Part shown: positions 46,972-56,304 of the stretch, piece by piece
Position numbering within the stretch: the stretch's first letter is position 1
Layout of the letters: every line of letters begins with the position of its first letter
DNA from: Pseudomonas sp. P8_229
Lineage (GTDB): Bacteria > Pseudomonadota > Gammaproteobacteria > Pseudomonadales > Pseudomonadaceae
Assembly: GCF_034008635.1 (NCBI RefSeq)
Contig: NZ_CP125378.1
Location: 920,001-984,000, forward strand
DNA length: 64,000 nucleotides
Reading direction: 5' to 3'
The notes under the pieces: model-generated
Databases searched by the model: none
What the model was told of the DNA's origin: nothing
The model's input: the letters and a program-made list of their open reading frames with translations, nothing else
Program-made: the position numbers and the translations under genes

Positions 46972-47124
46972 GAGGTTTCCTGCCTGAATTCGGCTTGCTA
47001 ATGGAATCGGGTTGCTGCGTCACGCCCCTCGAAGGGCATGCAGGGCGCGGTCTGTGCCGACCGCGCAAGGCTTCGGAATGCTGTCTGGCCGGGGTTGTGT
47101 ACCCGGAACCATTCACCAATGAGA

Positions 47125-47148
47125 ACGGATGACGTCTTGAAATAATTA
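47125..47148 (-). promoter_or_regulatory. PvdS promoter of pvdL (variant TAATT)
   Basis: Minus strand CTAATT (TAATT at 47144-47148), 16 bases, CGT (47125-47127). Spacing is exact and one base departs from TAAAT. The predicted start near 47115 gives a leader of about 145 nt. Confidence 0.65.
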
Positions 47149-47241
47149 GTCGCCCGGCCGGAGCGCCAATGGGACTGGGGTGTGGCGGCGTGTCGCAGTT
47201 CTCAGAATGCACCTTTGTGGCGCATTACTTCTCTTTCTCAA

Positions 47242-47270
47242 TTGACAATCATTATCATTCAACATAATTT
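47242..47270 (+). promoter_or_regulatory. pvdS promoter with Fur-like site in the spacer
   Basis: TTGACA (47242-47247), 17 bases, TAATTT (47265-47270) is a good sigma-70 promoter. The spacer contains GACAATCATTATC (47244-47256), 12 of 13 bases of the Fur-box half GATAATCATTATC. Fur with iron would block it, as is known for pvdS in other pseudomonads. The remaining 46972-47340 gap holds this and the pvdL promoter only. Confidence 0.78.
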
Positions 47271-47340
47271 GTCGCTCGATGTGTAGGACGGCCCCGTCCC
47301 CCAGGCGTCCCACTAACCTATTGGCAGCAAGGTGATTTCC

Positions 47341-47895
47341 ATGACGGAACAAGTATCCACAAGCAGGTGCGATTCACCGCTACTTCAGGCCTTCGTCGAC
47401 AACCGACTGATTCTGGTGAAGATTGCAGCGCGCATTACCGGCTGCCGTTCACGCGCCGAAGACGTGGTGCAGGATGCGTTCTTCCGGCTGCAGTCGGCGC
47501 CACCGATCACCTCGTCGATCAAGGCGCAGTTGAGTTACCTGTTCCAGATCGTGCGCAACCTCGCCATCGATCACTACCGTAAACAGGCGCTGGAGCAGAA
47601 GTACTCGGGCCCCGAGGAGGAAGGGTTGAACGTGGTCATTCAAGGCGCTTCGCCGGAAACCTCGCACATCAACTTCTCGACTCTGGAACACATCGCCGAC
47701 GCGCTGACCGAACTGCCCAGCCGCACCCGCTACGCCTTCGAGATGTACCGCCTGCATGGCGTGCCGCAGAAAGACATCGCCAAGGAACTCGGCGTCTCGC
47801 CAACCCTGGTCAACTTCATGATCCGCGATGCGCTGGTGCACTGCCGCAAGGTGTCGGGCAGTCGTGGGGATTCGGTGATCGCCGGTCGGCGGTAA
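47341..47895 (+). CDS. pvdS: ECF sigma factor PvdS
   Basis: A 184-residue iron-starvation sigma factor (sigma-70 region 2: RSRAEDVVQDAFFRL and LSYLFQIVRNLAIDHYRK; region 4: LPSRTRYAFEMYRLHGVPQK and AKELGVSPTLVNFMIRDA). PvdS directs RNA polymerase to TAAAT-N16-CGT promoters of pyoverdine genes, four of which are in this window. The ATG at 47341 has AAGGTG upstream; a GTG three codons before is less likely. It is divergent from pvdL and convergent with pvdY. Its activity is expected to be restrained by an anti-sigma FpvR encoded elsewhere. Confidence 0.95.
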   Translation: MTEQVSTSRCDSPLLQAFVDNRLILVKIAARITGCRSRAEDVVQDAFFRLQSAPPITSSIKAQLSYLFQIVRNLAIDHYRKQALEQKYSGPEEEGLNVVIQGASPETSHINFSTLEHIADALTELPSRTRYAFEMYRLHGVPQKDIAKELGVSPTLVNFMIRDALVHCRKVSGSRGDSVIAGRR

Positions 47896-47918
47896 GTTCT
47901 TAATTGGGCGTCAAGCCA

Positions 47919-47989
47919 TTCGCGAGCAAGCCCGCTCCCACATTTGACCGGCATACAAAGGTCAATGTGGGAGCGGGCTTGCTCGCGAA
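47919..47989. repeat. REPIN between convergent pvdS and pvdY
   Basis: TTCGCGAGCAAGCCCGCTCC (from 47919) and GGAGCGGGCTTGCTCGCGAA (to 47989) extend with CACATTTGACC/GGTCAATGTG into a long nearly perfect hairpin with a short loop. It probably also separates the two transcripts. Confidence 0.88.
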
Positions 47990-48029
47990 GGCAGACTTGA
48001 AACCGCAATAGATCCCAAGTCTTGTCACC

Positions 48030-49043
48030 TCAAGCCAACTTGCACCGATCAAAAAACCGCTCACGCCCCAGAATCATCAACGCCGCGCGCTTGTGCGGGA
48101 AGTCGAATTCCTTTTCGCAGTGGAAGCACTGGTTGTGCATGTGGCCGATCATCTTCGCGTTGTCGGCACGCGGTTCGGCGACCACGCGCTGGGTGCGCGG
48201 ATCATCCAGAAACAGGTAGTGCACCAGCGCCGACAACCAGCTCGCCACCTTGTGCGGGCCACGGTGATCCTCTTCCCCCACCAGCATGTGAATGCCGCGG
48301 TCGTAATTGTCGGCGTCGTAGAACGGCGCGATACGATCTTCCTTGGCCCAATAGGCTTCGAAATAGGCAAACGGCTGATCGTCGAAACAGCCGATCAACG
48401 TCAGGGTGTGTGGATCGGCATCGAGCTTGCTCAGGTAGTCGCGATGCTGCTCAAGACTGCCCTCTTCCTGCCAGAAACTGGCGACCCGCGGGCTGTTCTG
48501 CCAGCGGTTGAAACGCGCCAGATCCTGCTCGATCTCCACCGTACGCAGGGAAATCCACGCGCCCAGACGCGCATCGAAACGTCGATAGACCTCACCGCGC
48601 GGTTTCACCGGGCGCAGCGGGTGGCGCTTGCCACTGCTGATCACCATTTGTTGCGGGTAGGCGCCACTCAGTGAAGTACCGAGCCATGGCTGTGGCAGTT
48701 GCCAGAACAGCGTACGCTCGCAGCGATATTCGCCGGCCACCTCGGTGCTGACCAGCAGACCGCTGAGCAAGGCTTCGGTGGGTGGCTGATCCAGTTGCCA
48801 GATCAATTGCTGGCGCGCCGGCTCGCGGGCGAACAACCAATAACAGGCCGCCCACAGCGCCAGGCCTGGCGGCAAGGCAAAACGCTCATCGAGCTGAATC
48901 GGGCCGTTACCTTCACGGTCCAGACGCAGGCGAATCAGCGGTTGCCCATCCAGGCTCAGGCTCAGACGGCTTTCAGTTGCATCGGCTATCAGTTGGCTGC
49001 CCGAAGGCAGGGCCAGGGCAGTCAGGTCATTCAGATTGGACAT
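48030..49043 (-). CDS. pvdY: Hydroxyornithine acylase PvdY (GNAT)
   Basis: A 337-residue protein with a C-terminal GNAT domain of the IucB/RhbD siderophore-acetylase type: SKLDADPHTLTLIGCFDDQ, EAYWAKEDRIAPFYD, and GPHKVASWLSALVHYLF with EPRADNAKMIGHMHNQCF. The N-terminal half is less conserved. This family acylates N5-hydroxyornithine or N6-hydroxylysine; PvdYII is the corresponding pyoverdine gene. A PvdS box precedes it and pvdS is its neighbour, which supports the role. The acyl group (acetyl or other) is not certain. Confidence 0.85.
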   Translation of the reverse strand: MSNLNDLTALALPSGSQLIADATESRLSLSLDGQPLIRLRLDREGNGPIQLDERFALPPGLALWAACYWLFAREPARQQLIWQLDQPPTEALLSGLLVSTEVAGEYRCERTLFWQLPQPWLGTSLSGAYPQQMVISSGKRHPLRPVKPRGEVYRRFDARLGAWISLRTVEIEQDLARFNRWQNSPRVASFWQEEGSLEQHRDYLSKLDADPHTLTLIGCFDDQPFAYFEAYWAKEDRIAPFYDADNYDRGIHMLVGEEDHRGPHKVASWLSALVHYLFLDDPRTQRVVAEPRADNAKMIGHMHNQCFHCEKEFDFPHKRAALMILGRERFFDRCKLA

Positions 49044-49083
49044 GGGGCGGGCTCACGATAATCGTCGACAGTTCAACGATGGG

Positions 49084-49107
49084 ACGTGAGCCGAGAGCGA
49101 AAATTTA
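49084..49107 (-). promoter_or_regulatory. PvdS promoter of pvdY
   Basis: Minus strand GCTAAAT (TAAAT at 49103-49107), 16 bases, CGT (49084-49086), an exact iron-starvation box. The predicted start near 49074 gives a 30-nt leader. It lies right after the stop of the binding-protein gene. Confidence 0.8.
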
Positions 49108-49126
49108 GCCGCCCGGGTGAAATCAC

Positions 49127-49924
49127 TCAGTGATGCGGCACTGGCACCACGGCAATTTTGTAAGGGTCGAAGATCTTCAGCATCTGGCCGTTGTCGCGCA
49201 AACCCTGCAGCAACTTGCCGAATGCCTCGCCAGTGATCGGTGCGGTCGGACGCAGAATGGCGTAGTGGTGATAGATCTGGTCGATACGCTGCGACACCAA
49301 CAGCTCGTCTTTAATCTTTTCATTGCGCTTCAGATAATCGAACAGATAAGAGCGCGTCACCAAGGCAATGTCGGCTCGCCCGCGCAGCACCATCAGCAGG
49401 TTGCTGTCGTGGGAATAGGTCAGCGTTGCGTTGAACGTCTCAGCAAGGTATTTGGGATCGGCATTGAAGTTGGCGAACTCATAGTGATAACCGCTGTACA
49501 GCGCCAGGCGCTTGCCCTTGAGATCGGCGAAATAGTTCTCCTGCCGACCGTCTTTGCTTTGCGCGACGAAAATCTCGGCATCTTCCAGGCCCATGTCGAC
49601 CGTGGTGTGTGGAATGTCCTTCCAGCCCCACTCCGGGTTTTCGAAAATCGCCATGTCGGTGCGACCTTCCTTCAGATCGCCGAAACGCCGGGGAATCGAG
49701 GTCGGTACCAGGACAAACTGATAGTCCGTCTGCAACGCATTCAGCGCTTCGACCAATTCCGGCAGCAGTCCGGTATCGGCACCGCTTTCCGGGCGGATGG
49801 TGTAAGGCGGAAAATGTGCGGCGCCCACTCGAACCTGTTGCGCCGCCTGCGCAGGCGACCCTGAAAATGCCGTCAGCGCGACGAGTACCAGACCCGTGGC
49901 CGTCCGAATTGGCGAAGACTTCAA
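49127..49924 (-). CDS. Periplasmic solute-binding protein (SBP_bac_3 type)
   Basis: A 265-residue protein with a signal peptide ending SPAQA-AQQV and the two-lobed fold of amino-acid-type binding proteins: VGAAHFPPYTIRPE, GLLPELVEALN, EGRTDMAIFENPEWGW and ADLKGKRLALYSGY. No ABC permease or ATPase gene is adjacent, so it may be an orphan receptor-like or sensing protein. It is upstream of pvdY on the same strand, but pvdY has its own promoter. Confidence 0.82.
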   Translation of the reverse strand: MKSSPIRTATGLVLVALTAFSGSPAQAAQQVRVGAAHFPPYTIRPESGADTGLLPELVEALNALQTDYQFVLVPTSIPRRFGDLKEGRTDMAIFENPEWGWKDIPHTTVDMGLEDAEIFVAQSKDGRQENYFADLKGKRLALYSGYHYEFANFNADPKYLAETFNATLTYSHDSNLLMVLRGRADIALVTRSYLFDYLKRNEKIKDELLVSQRIDQIYHHYAILRPTAPITGEAFGKLLQGLRDNGQMLKIFDPYKIAVVPVPHH

Positions 49925-50016
49925 AACACCCCACTCCCCGAAAAAATACCGATCAATGCATTCAAGCTAGGCGGTTTCGCCCAGTTAGCCAGTTTCCCGA
50001 CCCGTTAGAAAGTGGG

Positions 50017-50640
50017 TCAGCGCTCTTCAAGCACCAGAATCAGCGCTTCATCGGCCAACTGGTCGAGGCTCAGACTGCCGCCGGCACGGAACCAGGTGGT
50101 GGTCCAGGACAACGCGCCAGTGAGAAAACGTCGGGTTATAAATACATCGCCACGGATGAACCCGATCTCCTTGGCTTCGCCCAGCACCTGCAGCCAGATA
50201 TCTTCGTAAACATCACGCAGGGCCAACACTTTGGCCTGACCTTCTTCGGACAACGAGCGCCATTCGTAGACCAGCACCGCCATCGCTTCGCCGCTGCCGC
50301 CCATGATCGACTGCAATTCGCAACGGATCAGCGCCAGCACCCGCTCGCGCACACTGGTCGCGTCGGCCAGCGCGGCGCGCATCAGCGCGGTGTTGTAGCG
50401 GATGGTTTCTTCCATCACCGCCCGGAGGATTTCATCCTTGCTTTTGAAGTGATGAAAAATGCTTCCGGACTGGATCCCCACCGCCCCAGCCAGATCGCGC
50501 ACGGTGGTGCGTTCATAGCCCTTGTTGCGAAACAGGTGAGCGGCCACTTGCAGCAGTTTGCCGCGAGCGCTGTCAGGGTCGGTCAGTTGGCCTTGGTCGA
50601 CCAGTTCGCGCATGACCCGCAGGGCTTTTTGCTCGTCCAC
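50017..50640 (-). CDS. atuR: TetR-family repressor AtuR
   Basis: A 207-residue TetR repressor with the helix-turn-helix TTVRDLAGAVGIQSGSIFHHFKSKDEIL at residues about 45-72. It is divergent from atuA, and two inverted copies of an 18-bp site lie between them. In P. aeruginosa AtuR represses the acyclic-terpene operon by binding two inverted repeats in the atuR-atuA gap, and terpenoid intermediates relieve it. Gene order and operators both support the name. Confidence 0.88.
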   Translation of the reverse strand: MDEQKALRVMRELVDQGQLTDPDSARGKLLQVAAHLFRNKGYERTTVRDLAGAVGIQSGSIFHHFKSKDEILRAVMEETIRYNTALMRAALADATSVRERVLALIRCELQSIMGGSGEAMAVLVYEWRSLSEEGQAKVLALRDVYEDIWLQVLGEAKEIGFIRGDVFITRRFLTGALSWTTTWFRAGGSLSLDQLADEALILVLEER

Positions 50641-50717
50641 CCGTTCTCTCCTACAGTCGATCAGTCTGTTGCCCCCTGAACACGCAGGGTTGCGCGCAAT
50701 TTAAGCCGCAGGCCGCG

Positions 50718-50778
50718 ACCAAGCAAGCGCTTGGGCAGAAGATATTTCAGCTGTTTACAAACCAAGCGCTTGCTTGGT
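50718..50778. promoter_or_regulatory. Twin AtuR operators
   Basis: ACCAAGCAAGCGCTTGGG (50718-50735) and ACCAAGCGCTTGCTTGGT (50761-50778) are inverted copies of each other with one mismatch. Both contain the palindrome CAAGCGCTTG (50724-50733 and 50763-50772). They lie between atuR and atuA. Confidence 0.82.
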
Positions 50779-50823
50779 AGCCTCCAGACACTTCTGTCGC
50801 AGGTTCCTGAGTCGGAGATAACA

Positions 50824-52614
50824 ATGCCAACCACCGTTCGCATCGGATGCGCCAGCGCATTCTGGGGTGACACCAGTACCGCCGCCGCGCAGCTTGTGGC
50901 AGGCGGGCGCCTGGATTATCTGGTGTTCGACTACCTGGCCGAGATCACGATGTCGATCATGGCCGGCGCCCGCCTGAAAGACCCGCAGGCCGGGTTCGCC
51001 GGGGACTTCATCGAGGTGCTCGCCCCGCTGCTGCCAAAATTGGCCGAACAGAACATCCGTGTCATCAGCAACGCTGGCGGAATCAATCCACAGGCGTGTG
51101 CCGCCGCTCTGCAAGCAATCTGCGACAAGGCCGGTGTGGCGCTGAAAATCGCCGTGCTGCTGGGCGATGACCTGCAACCGCAATTCAAGCAACTCGCCTC
51201 CCAGGGCATCCATGAGATGTTCAACGGCGCCCCGCTGCCGCCAATATGCGTGTCGACCAACGCCTACCTTGGCGCGCCTGGCATCGTCGAGGCATTGCGC
51301 CTGGGCGCCGACATCGTCATCACCGGGCGCGTGGTCGACAGCGCGGTGGTCAGCGCGGCGCTGGTGCATGAGTTCGGCTGGGCCTGGCACGACTACGACA
51401 AGCTCGCCCAGGCCGCGCTGGCCGGGCACATCATCGAATGCGGCGCACAATGCACCGGCGGCAATTTCACCGACTGGCGCGACGTGCCGGATTACGAACA
51501 CATCGGTTTTCCCATCGTTGAAGTCAGCGCCGACGGCCAGTTCATCGTCAGCAAACCTGAAGGCTCCGGCGGCCTGGTGACGCCACTGACCGTCGGCGAG
51601 CAGATGCTCTACGAAATCGGCGACCCGCAGGCGTACCTGTTGCCGGACGTGGTCTGCGATTTCACCCAGGTCAAATTGCAGCAACAAGGCAAAAACGCCG
51701 TACAGGTGCACGGCGCCAAAGGCTTGCCGCCCAGCGACAAATACAAGGTCAGCGCCACCTGGCCGGACGGCTTTCGCTGCACCGCCAGTTGCCTGATCGC
51801 CGGCATCGATGCGGTGGACAAGGCACAGCGCGTGAGCCAGGCGATCATCGACAAGACCTCGGAGCTGTTCAGCCAACGTGGCTGGCTGCCCTACAGCGAA
51901 GTCGACATCGAACTGCTCGGCAGCGAAGCCACCTACGGCCCCCACGGTCAGCGCCGGGACAGCCGCGAGGTGGTGATCAAAATCGCCGTGCGCCACCCAC
52001 AGAAACAGGCGTTGGTGCTGTTCTCCCGGGAAATCGCTCAAGCCGCCACCGGCATGGCGCCGGGGCTGACCGGCATCGTCGGCGGACGGCCGACGGTGTA
52101 CCCGCTGATCCGTCTGTTCTCGTTCCTGATCGATAAAAGTGCCTGCACCCTGCAAGTCGACATGGCCGGTGAGCAGCACCCCTGCGCCCTGCCCGCGCAG
52201 GGGTCGCTCGACAGCCACGACCTGCCCACCCCCGACCAGCCGCCCAAACCCCAGGGCTGTGCCGACGCCAGTGTGCCGTTGGTGAAACTGGCGGTGGCGC
52301 GTTCCGGTGACAAGGGCGATCACAGCAACATCGGCGTCCTGCCGCGCCGGCCCGAATACCTGCCGTGGATCGCCGAAGCGCTGACCCCGGCAGTGATCGT
52401 CGACTGGATGCGCCATGTGCTCGACCCGATTCACGGCCGGGTCGAACGCTGGTATCTGCCTGGCACCCACAGCCTGAACTTCCTGCTGGAAAACGCCCTC
52501 GGTGGCGGCGGTGTCGCGAGCCTGCGCATCGACCCACAGGGCAAGGCCTTCGCCCAGCAATTGCTGGAAATCCAGATCCCGGTGCCGCAGAGCATCGCCG
52601 AACAACTCGACTAG
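50824..52614 (+). CDS. atuA: Acyclic terpene utilization protein AtuA
   Basis: A 596-residue protein of the AtuA/DUF1446 family. [17 protein letters not shown] and [20 protein letters not shown] open the main domain; a C-terminal domain from about residue 480 ([22 protein letters not shown]) is the AtuA-like C-terminal part. It is essential for citronellol/geraniol growth in P. aeruginosa, but its reaction is not firmly known. The ATG at 50824 has GGAG upstream. It is the first gene of atuABCDEF. Confidence 0.92.
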   Translation: MPTTVRIGCASAFWGDTSTAAAQLVAGGRLDYLVFDYLAEITMSIMAGARLKDPQAGFAGDFIEVLAPLLPKLAEQNIRVISNAGGINPQACAAALQAICDKAGVALKIAVLLGDDLQPQFKQLASQGIHEMFNGAPLPPICVSTNAYLGAPGIVEALRLGADIVITGRVVDSAVVSAALVHEFGWAWHDYDKLAQAALAGHIIECGAQCTGGNFTDWRDVPDYEHIGFPIVEVSADGQFIVSKPEGSGGLVTPLTVGEQMLYEIGDPQAYLLPDVVCDFTQVKLQQQGKNAVQVHGAKGLPPSDKYKVSATWPDGFRCTASCLIAGIDAVDKAQRVSQAIIDKTSELFSQRGWLPYSEVDIELLGSEATYGPHGQRRDSREVVIKIAVRHPQKQALVLFSREIAQAATGMAPGLTGIVGGRPTVYPLIRLFSFLIDKSACTLQVDMAGEQHPCALPAQGSLDSHDLPTPDQPPKPQGCADASVPLVKLAVARSGDKGDHSNIGVLPRRPEYLPWIAEALTPAVIVDWMRHVLDPIHGRVERWYLPGTHSLNFLLENALGGGGVASLRIDPQGKAFAQQLLEIQIPVPQSIAEQLD

Positions 52615-52626
52615 AGGTTGGGCTTC

Positions 52627-53496
52627 ATGGCTTACAAATCGATTTTCAAAGCCGATCTGTTCAGCGGCCAGACCGTCATCGTCACCGGTGGTGGCAGTGG
52701 CATCGGGCGCTGCACCGCCCATGAACTGGCGGCGCTCGGGGCCACTGTGCTGCTGGTCGGACGCAAGCCGGAAAAACTGCAAAAAGTCGCCGCCGAAATC
52801 ACCGAAGACGGCGGCCGCGCCCACTGGCAAGCCTGCGACATCCGTGACGAAGAAGCGGTGAAGCAACGGGTCGCCGAGCTGATCGCCGAACACGGGCCGA
52901 TCCACGGTCTGGTCAACAATGCCGGCGGCCAGTACCCATCGCCGTTGGCCTCGATCAATCAGAAAGGCTTTGAAACGGTGCTGCGGACCAATCTGGTCGG
53001 CGGCTTCCTGATGGCCCGGGAAGTGTTCAACCAGTCGATGAGCAAGCACGGCGGCAACATCGTCAACATGCTCGCCGACATGTGGGGTGGCATGCCCGGC
53101 ATGGGGCACTCGGGTGCGGCACGTTCGGGCATGGACAACTTCACCAAGACCGCCGCCTTCGAATGGGGTCACGCCGGCGTGCGGGTCAATGCGGTGGCGC
53201 CGGGCTGGATCGCCTCAAGCGGCATGGACACCTACGAAGGCGCGTTCAAAGCGGTGATCCCGACCTTGCGCGAACACGTGCCGCTCAAGCGCATCGGCAC
53301 CGAGTCGGAAGTCAGCGCAGCGATCGTTTTCCTGCTCAGTCCGGCGGCGGCGTTCATCAGTGGCAGCACCTTGAAGATCGATGGCGCGGCCAGCCTCGGC
53401 AGCCGCGCGTGGCCGCTGCACAAGGCGAGCCACAGCGAGTCGTTCAACGGTTTCCATCGGGCGTACTTGCCCGACGTCCTCAAGGACAAGGAGTAA
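52627..53496 (+). CDS. atuB: SDR dehydrogenase AtuB
   Basis: A 289-residue short-chain dehydrogenase: glycine motif VTGGGSGIGRC, NNAGGQYPSP, and long SDR C-terminus. The usual YxxxK region reads GHSGAARSGMDNFTKTA, as in 2,4-dienoyl-CoA reductase-like SDRs lacking Tyr. It is thought to oxidise or reduce a terpenoid CoA intermediate. The ATG at 52627, with GAGG upstream, is preferred over a TTG nine bases before. It is 12 bp after atuA. Confidence 0.87.
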   Translation: MAYKSIFKADLFSGQTVIVTGGGSGIGRCTAHELAALGATVLLVGRKPEKLQKVAAEITEDGGRAHWQACDIRDEEAVKQRVAELIAEHGPIHGLVNNAGGQYPSPLASINQKGFETVLRTNLVGGFLMAREVFNQSMSKHGGNIVNMLADMWGGMPGMGHSGAARSGMDNFTKTAAFEWGHAGVRVNAVAPGWIASSGMDTYEGAFKAVIPTLREHVPLKRIGTESEVSAAIVFLLSPAAAFISGSTLKIDGAASLGSRAWPLHKASHSESFNGFHRAYLPDVLKDKE

Positions 53497-53499
53497 GCC

Positions 53500-55116
53500 A
53501 TGCCGCAGATCCACTCCCAACTCGATCCGCACAGCGATGCCTTCGCCCGCAACCGTGCGGCGATGCTCACGGCCATCGAGCAAGTCCAGCAACTGGAACA
53601 GAACCTGCTGAACAAGGCAGCCGAAGCCAAGGGCAAATTCGACAAACGCGAACAACTGCTGCCCCGTGAACGCCTGAACCTGTTGCTCGACCCCGGCGCA
53701 CCGTTCCTCGAACTGGCAAGCCTGGCCGGCTACAAACTGCACGACGACAAGGACGGCAGCGCCGCCGGAGGGGGTTTGATCGCCGGCATTGGTTACGTCT
53801 CCGGCGTACGGGCGCTGGTGGTGGCCAACAACAGCGCGATCAAGGGCGGTACGATTTCCCCCAGCGGCCTGAAGAAATCCTTGCGTCTGCAGCAGATCGC
53901 TCAGGACAACAAACTGCCGGTGATCACCCTCGCCGAAAGCGGCGGCGCCAATCTCAACTACGCCGCCGAAATCTTCGTCGAAGGCGCGCGCAGCTTCGCC
54001 AATCAGGCACGGATGTCAGCCATGGGCCTGCCGCAGATCACCGTGGTGCACGGCTCGGCCACTGCCGGTGGCGCGTATCAGCCGGGGCTGTCGGATTACG
54101 TGGTGGTGGTGCGTGGCAAGGCCAAGCTGTTTCTCGCCGGGCCGCCGCTGCTCAAGGCCGCGACCGGCGAAATCGCCACCGATGAAGAACTGGGCGGTGC
54201 CGAGATGCACGCGCAGGTCGCAGGCACCGCCGAATACCTGGCCGAGAACGATGCCGACGGTGTGCGCCTGGTGCGCGAGATCCTGCGCATGCTGCCGTGG
54301 AACGAACAACTGCCGTGGCTGCCGGAGCCACAATACAAAGAGCCGCTCTACCCGATTGACGAATTGCTCGGACTGATTCCCGACGACCCGAAAAAACCCT
54401 ACGACGTGCGCGAAATCATTGCGCGGATCGCCGATGAGTCGGAGTTTCTCGAATTCAAGGGCGAGTTCGATCAACAGACCGTGTGCGGCCAACTGAAAAT
54501 CCAGGGTCGCGCCTGCGGGCTGATCGGCAACAACGGCCCGATCACCCCGGCCGGTGCAAGCAAGGCGGCGCAGTTCATTCAGCTGTGCGACCAGAGCCAG
54601 ACGCCGCTGCTGTTCTTCCACAACACCACCGGGTTCATGGTCGGCACCGAGTCCGAGCAGCAAGGCGTGATCAAGCACGGCTCGAAACTGATTCAATCAG
54701 TGGCCAATGCACGAGTGCCTAAACTGACGATTGTCGTCGGTGGCTCCTACGGTGCCGGCAACTATGCGATGTGCGGGCGCGGTCTCGACCCCCGGTTCAT
54801 CTTCGCCTGGCCCAACAGCCGCACGGCGGTGATGGGCGGGGCACAGGCCGGCAAGGTGCTGCGCATCGTCACCGAGGCCAAACAGCTCAAGGAGGGACTG
54901 GTGCCGGATCCGAAAATGCTCGACATGCTCGAACAGGTCACCGCGCAGAAACTCGACAGCCAGTCCACCGCGCTCTACGGCAGCGCCAACCTGTGGGACG
55001 ACGGCCTGATCGACCCGCGCGACACCCGCACCCTGCTCGGTTACCTGCTGGATATCTGCCACGAAGCCGACATCCGCACGCTGCAACCCAACAGCTTCGG
55101 CGTCAGCCGCTTCTGA
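53500..55116 (+). CDS. atuC: Geranyl-CoA carboxylase beta subunit AtuC
   Basis: A 538-residue carboxyltransferase of the acyl-CoA carboxylase beta family, which moves CO2 from biotin to cis-geranyl-CoA. SGGANLNYAAEIF, VHGSATAGGAYQPGLSD and IVVGGSYGAGNYAMCGRG are the two carboxyltransferase halves with glycine-rich oxyanion loops. AAGGAG overlaps the atuB stop. The partner alpha subunit is atuF, separated by atuD and atuE. It resembles LiuB (methylcrotonyl-CoA), but the operon points to geranyl-CoA. Confidence 0.92.
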   Translation: MPQIHSQLDPHSDAFARNRAAMLTAIEQVQQLEQNLLNKAAEAKGKFDKREQLLPRERLNLLLDPGAPFLELASLAGYKLHDDKDGSAAGGGLIAGIGYVSGVRALVVANNSAIKGGTISPSGLKKSLRLQQIAQDNKLPVITLAESGGANLNYAAEIFVEGARSFANQARMSAMGLPQITVVHGSATAGGAYQPGLSDYVVVVRGKAKLFLAGPPLLKAATGEIATDEELGGAEMHAQVAGTAEYLAENDADGVRLVREILRMLPWNEQLPWLPEPQYKEPLYPIDELLGLIPDDPKKPYDVREIIARIADESEFLEFKGEFDQQTVCGQLKIQGRACGLIGNNGPITPAGASKAAQFIQLCDQSQTPLLFFHNTTGFMVGTESEQQGVIKHGSKLIQSVANARVPKLTIVVGGSYGAGNYAMCGRGLDPRFIFAWPNSRTAVMGGAQAGKVLRIVTEAKQLKEGLVPDPKMLDMLEQVTAQKLDSQSTALYGSANLWDDGLIDPRDTRTLLGYLLDICHEADIRTLQPNSFGVSRF

Positions 55117-55146
55117 CGGCCACGGATCCCAAGGAGAACAATAAAA

Positions 55147-56304
55147 ATGATCTTCACCCCGGAACACGAAGCACTGCGCCGCACCGTCCGCCAATTCGTC
55201 GAACACGAGATCAACCCGCACGTCGATGAGTGGGAAAAGGCCGGGCGTTTTCCGATCCACAAGATTTTCCGCAAGGCTGGCGACCTCGGCCTGCTGGGGA
55301 TCTCCAAACCGGAAAAATTCGGCGGCATGGGCCTCGACTACAGCTACTCGATTGTCGCCGCTGAAGAGTTCGGCACCATCCATTGCGGCGGCATTCCGAT
55401 GTCGATCGGTGTGCAGACCGACATGTGCACCCCGGCGCTGGCCCGCTTCGGTTCCGATGAGTTGCGCGAAGAATTCCTTCGTCCGGCCATCAGCGGTGAG
55501 CAAGTCGGTTGCATCGGAGTCTCGGAGGTCGGTGCCGGTTCCGATGTCGCCGGGCTCAAGACCACCGCGCGCAAGGATGGCGACGACTACGTGATCAACG
55601 GCAGCAAGATGTGGATCACCAACTCGCCGAGCGCCGACTTCATCTGTCTGCTGGCCAACACCTCGGACGACAAGCCGCACATCAACAAGTCGCTGATCAT
55701 GGTGCCGATGAACACGCCGGGGATCAGCCTCAGCTCGCATCTGGACAAGCTCGGCATGCGCAGCTCGGAAACCGCCCAGGTGTTTTTCGACAACGTGCGT
55801 GTGCCGCAGCGCAACCGCATCGGCCACGAAGGCGCCGGTTTCATGATGCAGATGCTGCAGTTCCAGGAGGAACGCCTGTTCGGCGCGGCGAACATGATCA
55901 AGGGCCTGGAATACTGCGTCGACAGCACCATCGCGTACTGCAAGGAACGCAAGACCTTCGGCAACGCGCTGATCGACAATCAGGTGATCCATTTCCGCCT
56001 CGCCGAATTGCAGACCGAAATCGAATGCCTGCGCGCGCTGGTCTATCAGGCCACCGAGCAGTACGTGAAAGGCCAGGACGTCACGCGCCTGGCGTCGATG
56101 ACCAAGCTCAAGGCCGGGCGTCTCGGGCGCGAAGTCAGCGACAGCTGCCTGCAATATTGGGGCGGCATGGGCTTCATGTGGGACAACCCGGTGGCCCGCG
56201 CCTATCGCGATGTGCGGCTGGTGTCGATTGGCGGTGGCGCCGACGAAATCATGCTCGGGATCATCTGCAAACTGATGGGCATCCTGCCGGGGAAAAAGAA
56301 ATGA
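55147..56304 (+). CDS. atuD: Citronellyl-CoA dehydrogenase AtuD
   Basis: A 385-residue flavin acyl-CoA dehydrogenase that turns citronellyl-CoA into geranyl-CoA. GVSEVGAGSDVAGLKTTA and KMWITNSPSADF bind flavin and substrate; the C-terminal YWGGMGFMWDNPVARAYRD is diagnostic of the family. Its stop overlaps the atuE start as ATGA. Confidence 0.92.
   Translation: MIFTPEHEALRRTVRQFVEHEINPHVDEWEKAGRFPIHKIFRKAGDLGLLGISKPEKFGGMGLDYSYSIVAAEEFGTIHCGGIPMSIGVQTDMCTPALARFGSDELREEFLRPAISGEQVGCIGVSEVGAGSDVAGLKTTARKDGDDYVINGSKMWITNSPSADFICLLANTSDDKPHINKSLIMVPMNTPGISLSSHLDKLGMRSSETAQVFFDNVRVPQRNRIGHEGAGFMMQMLQFQEERLFGAANMIKGLEYCVDSTIAYCKERKTFGNALIDNQVIHFRLAELQTEIECLRALVYQATEQYVKGQDVTRLASMTKLKAGRLGREVSDSCLQYWGGMGFMWDNPVARAYRDVRLVSIGGGADEIMLGIICKLMGILPGKKK

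Noticed and set aside
50755..53172. 805-codon open frame opposite atuA and atuB
   Set aside because: Antisense shadow of conserved genes, low-complexity composition, no ribosome site.
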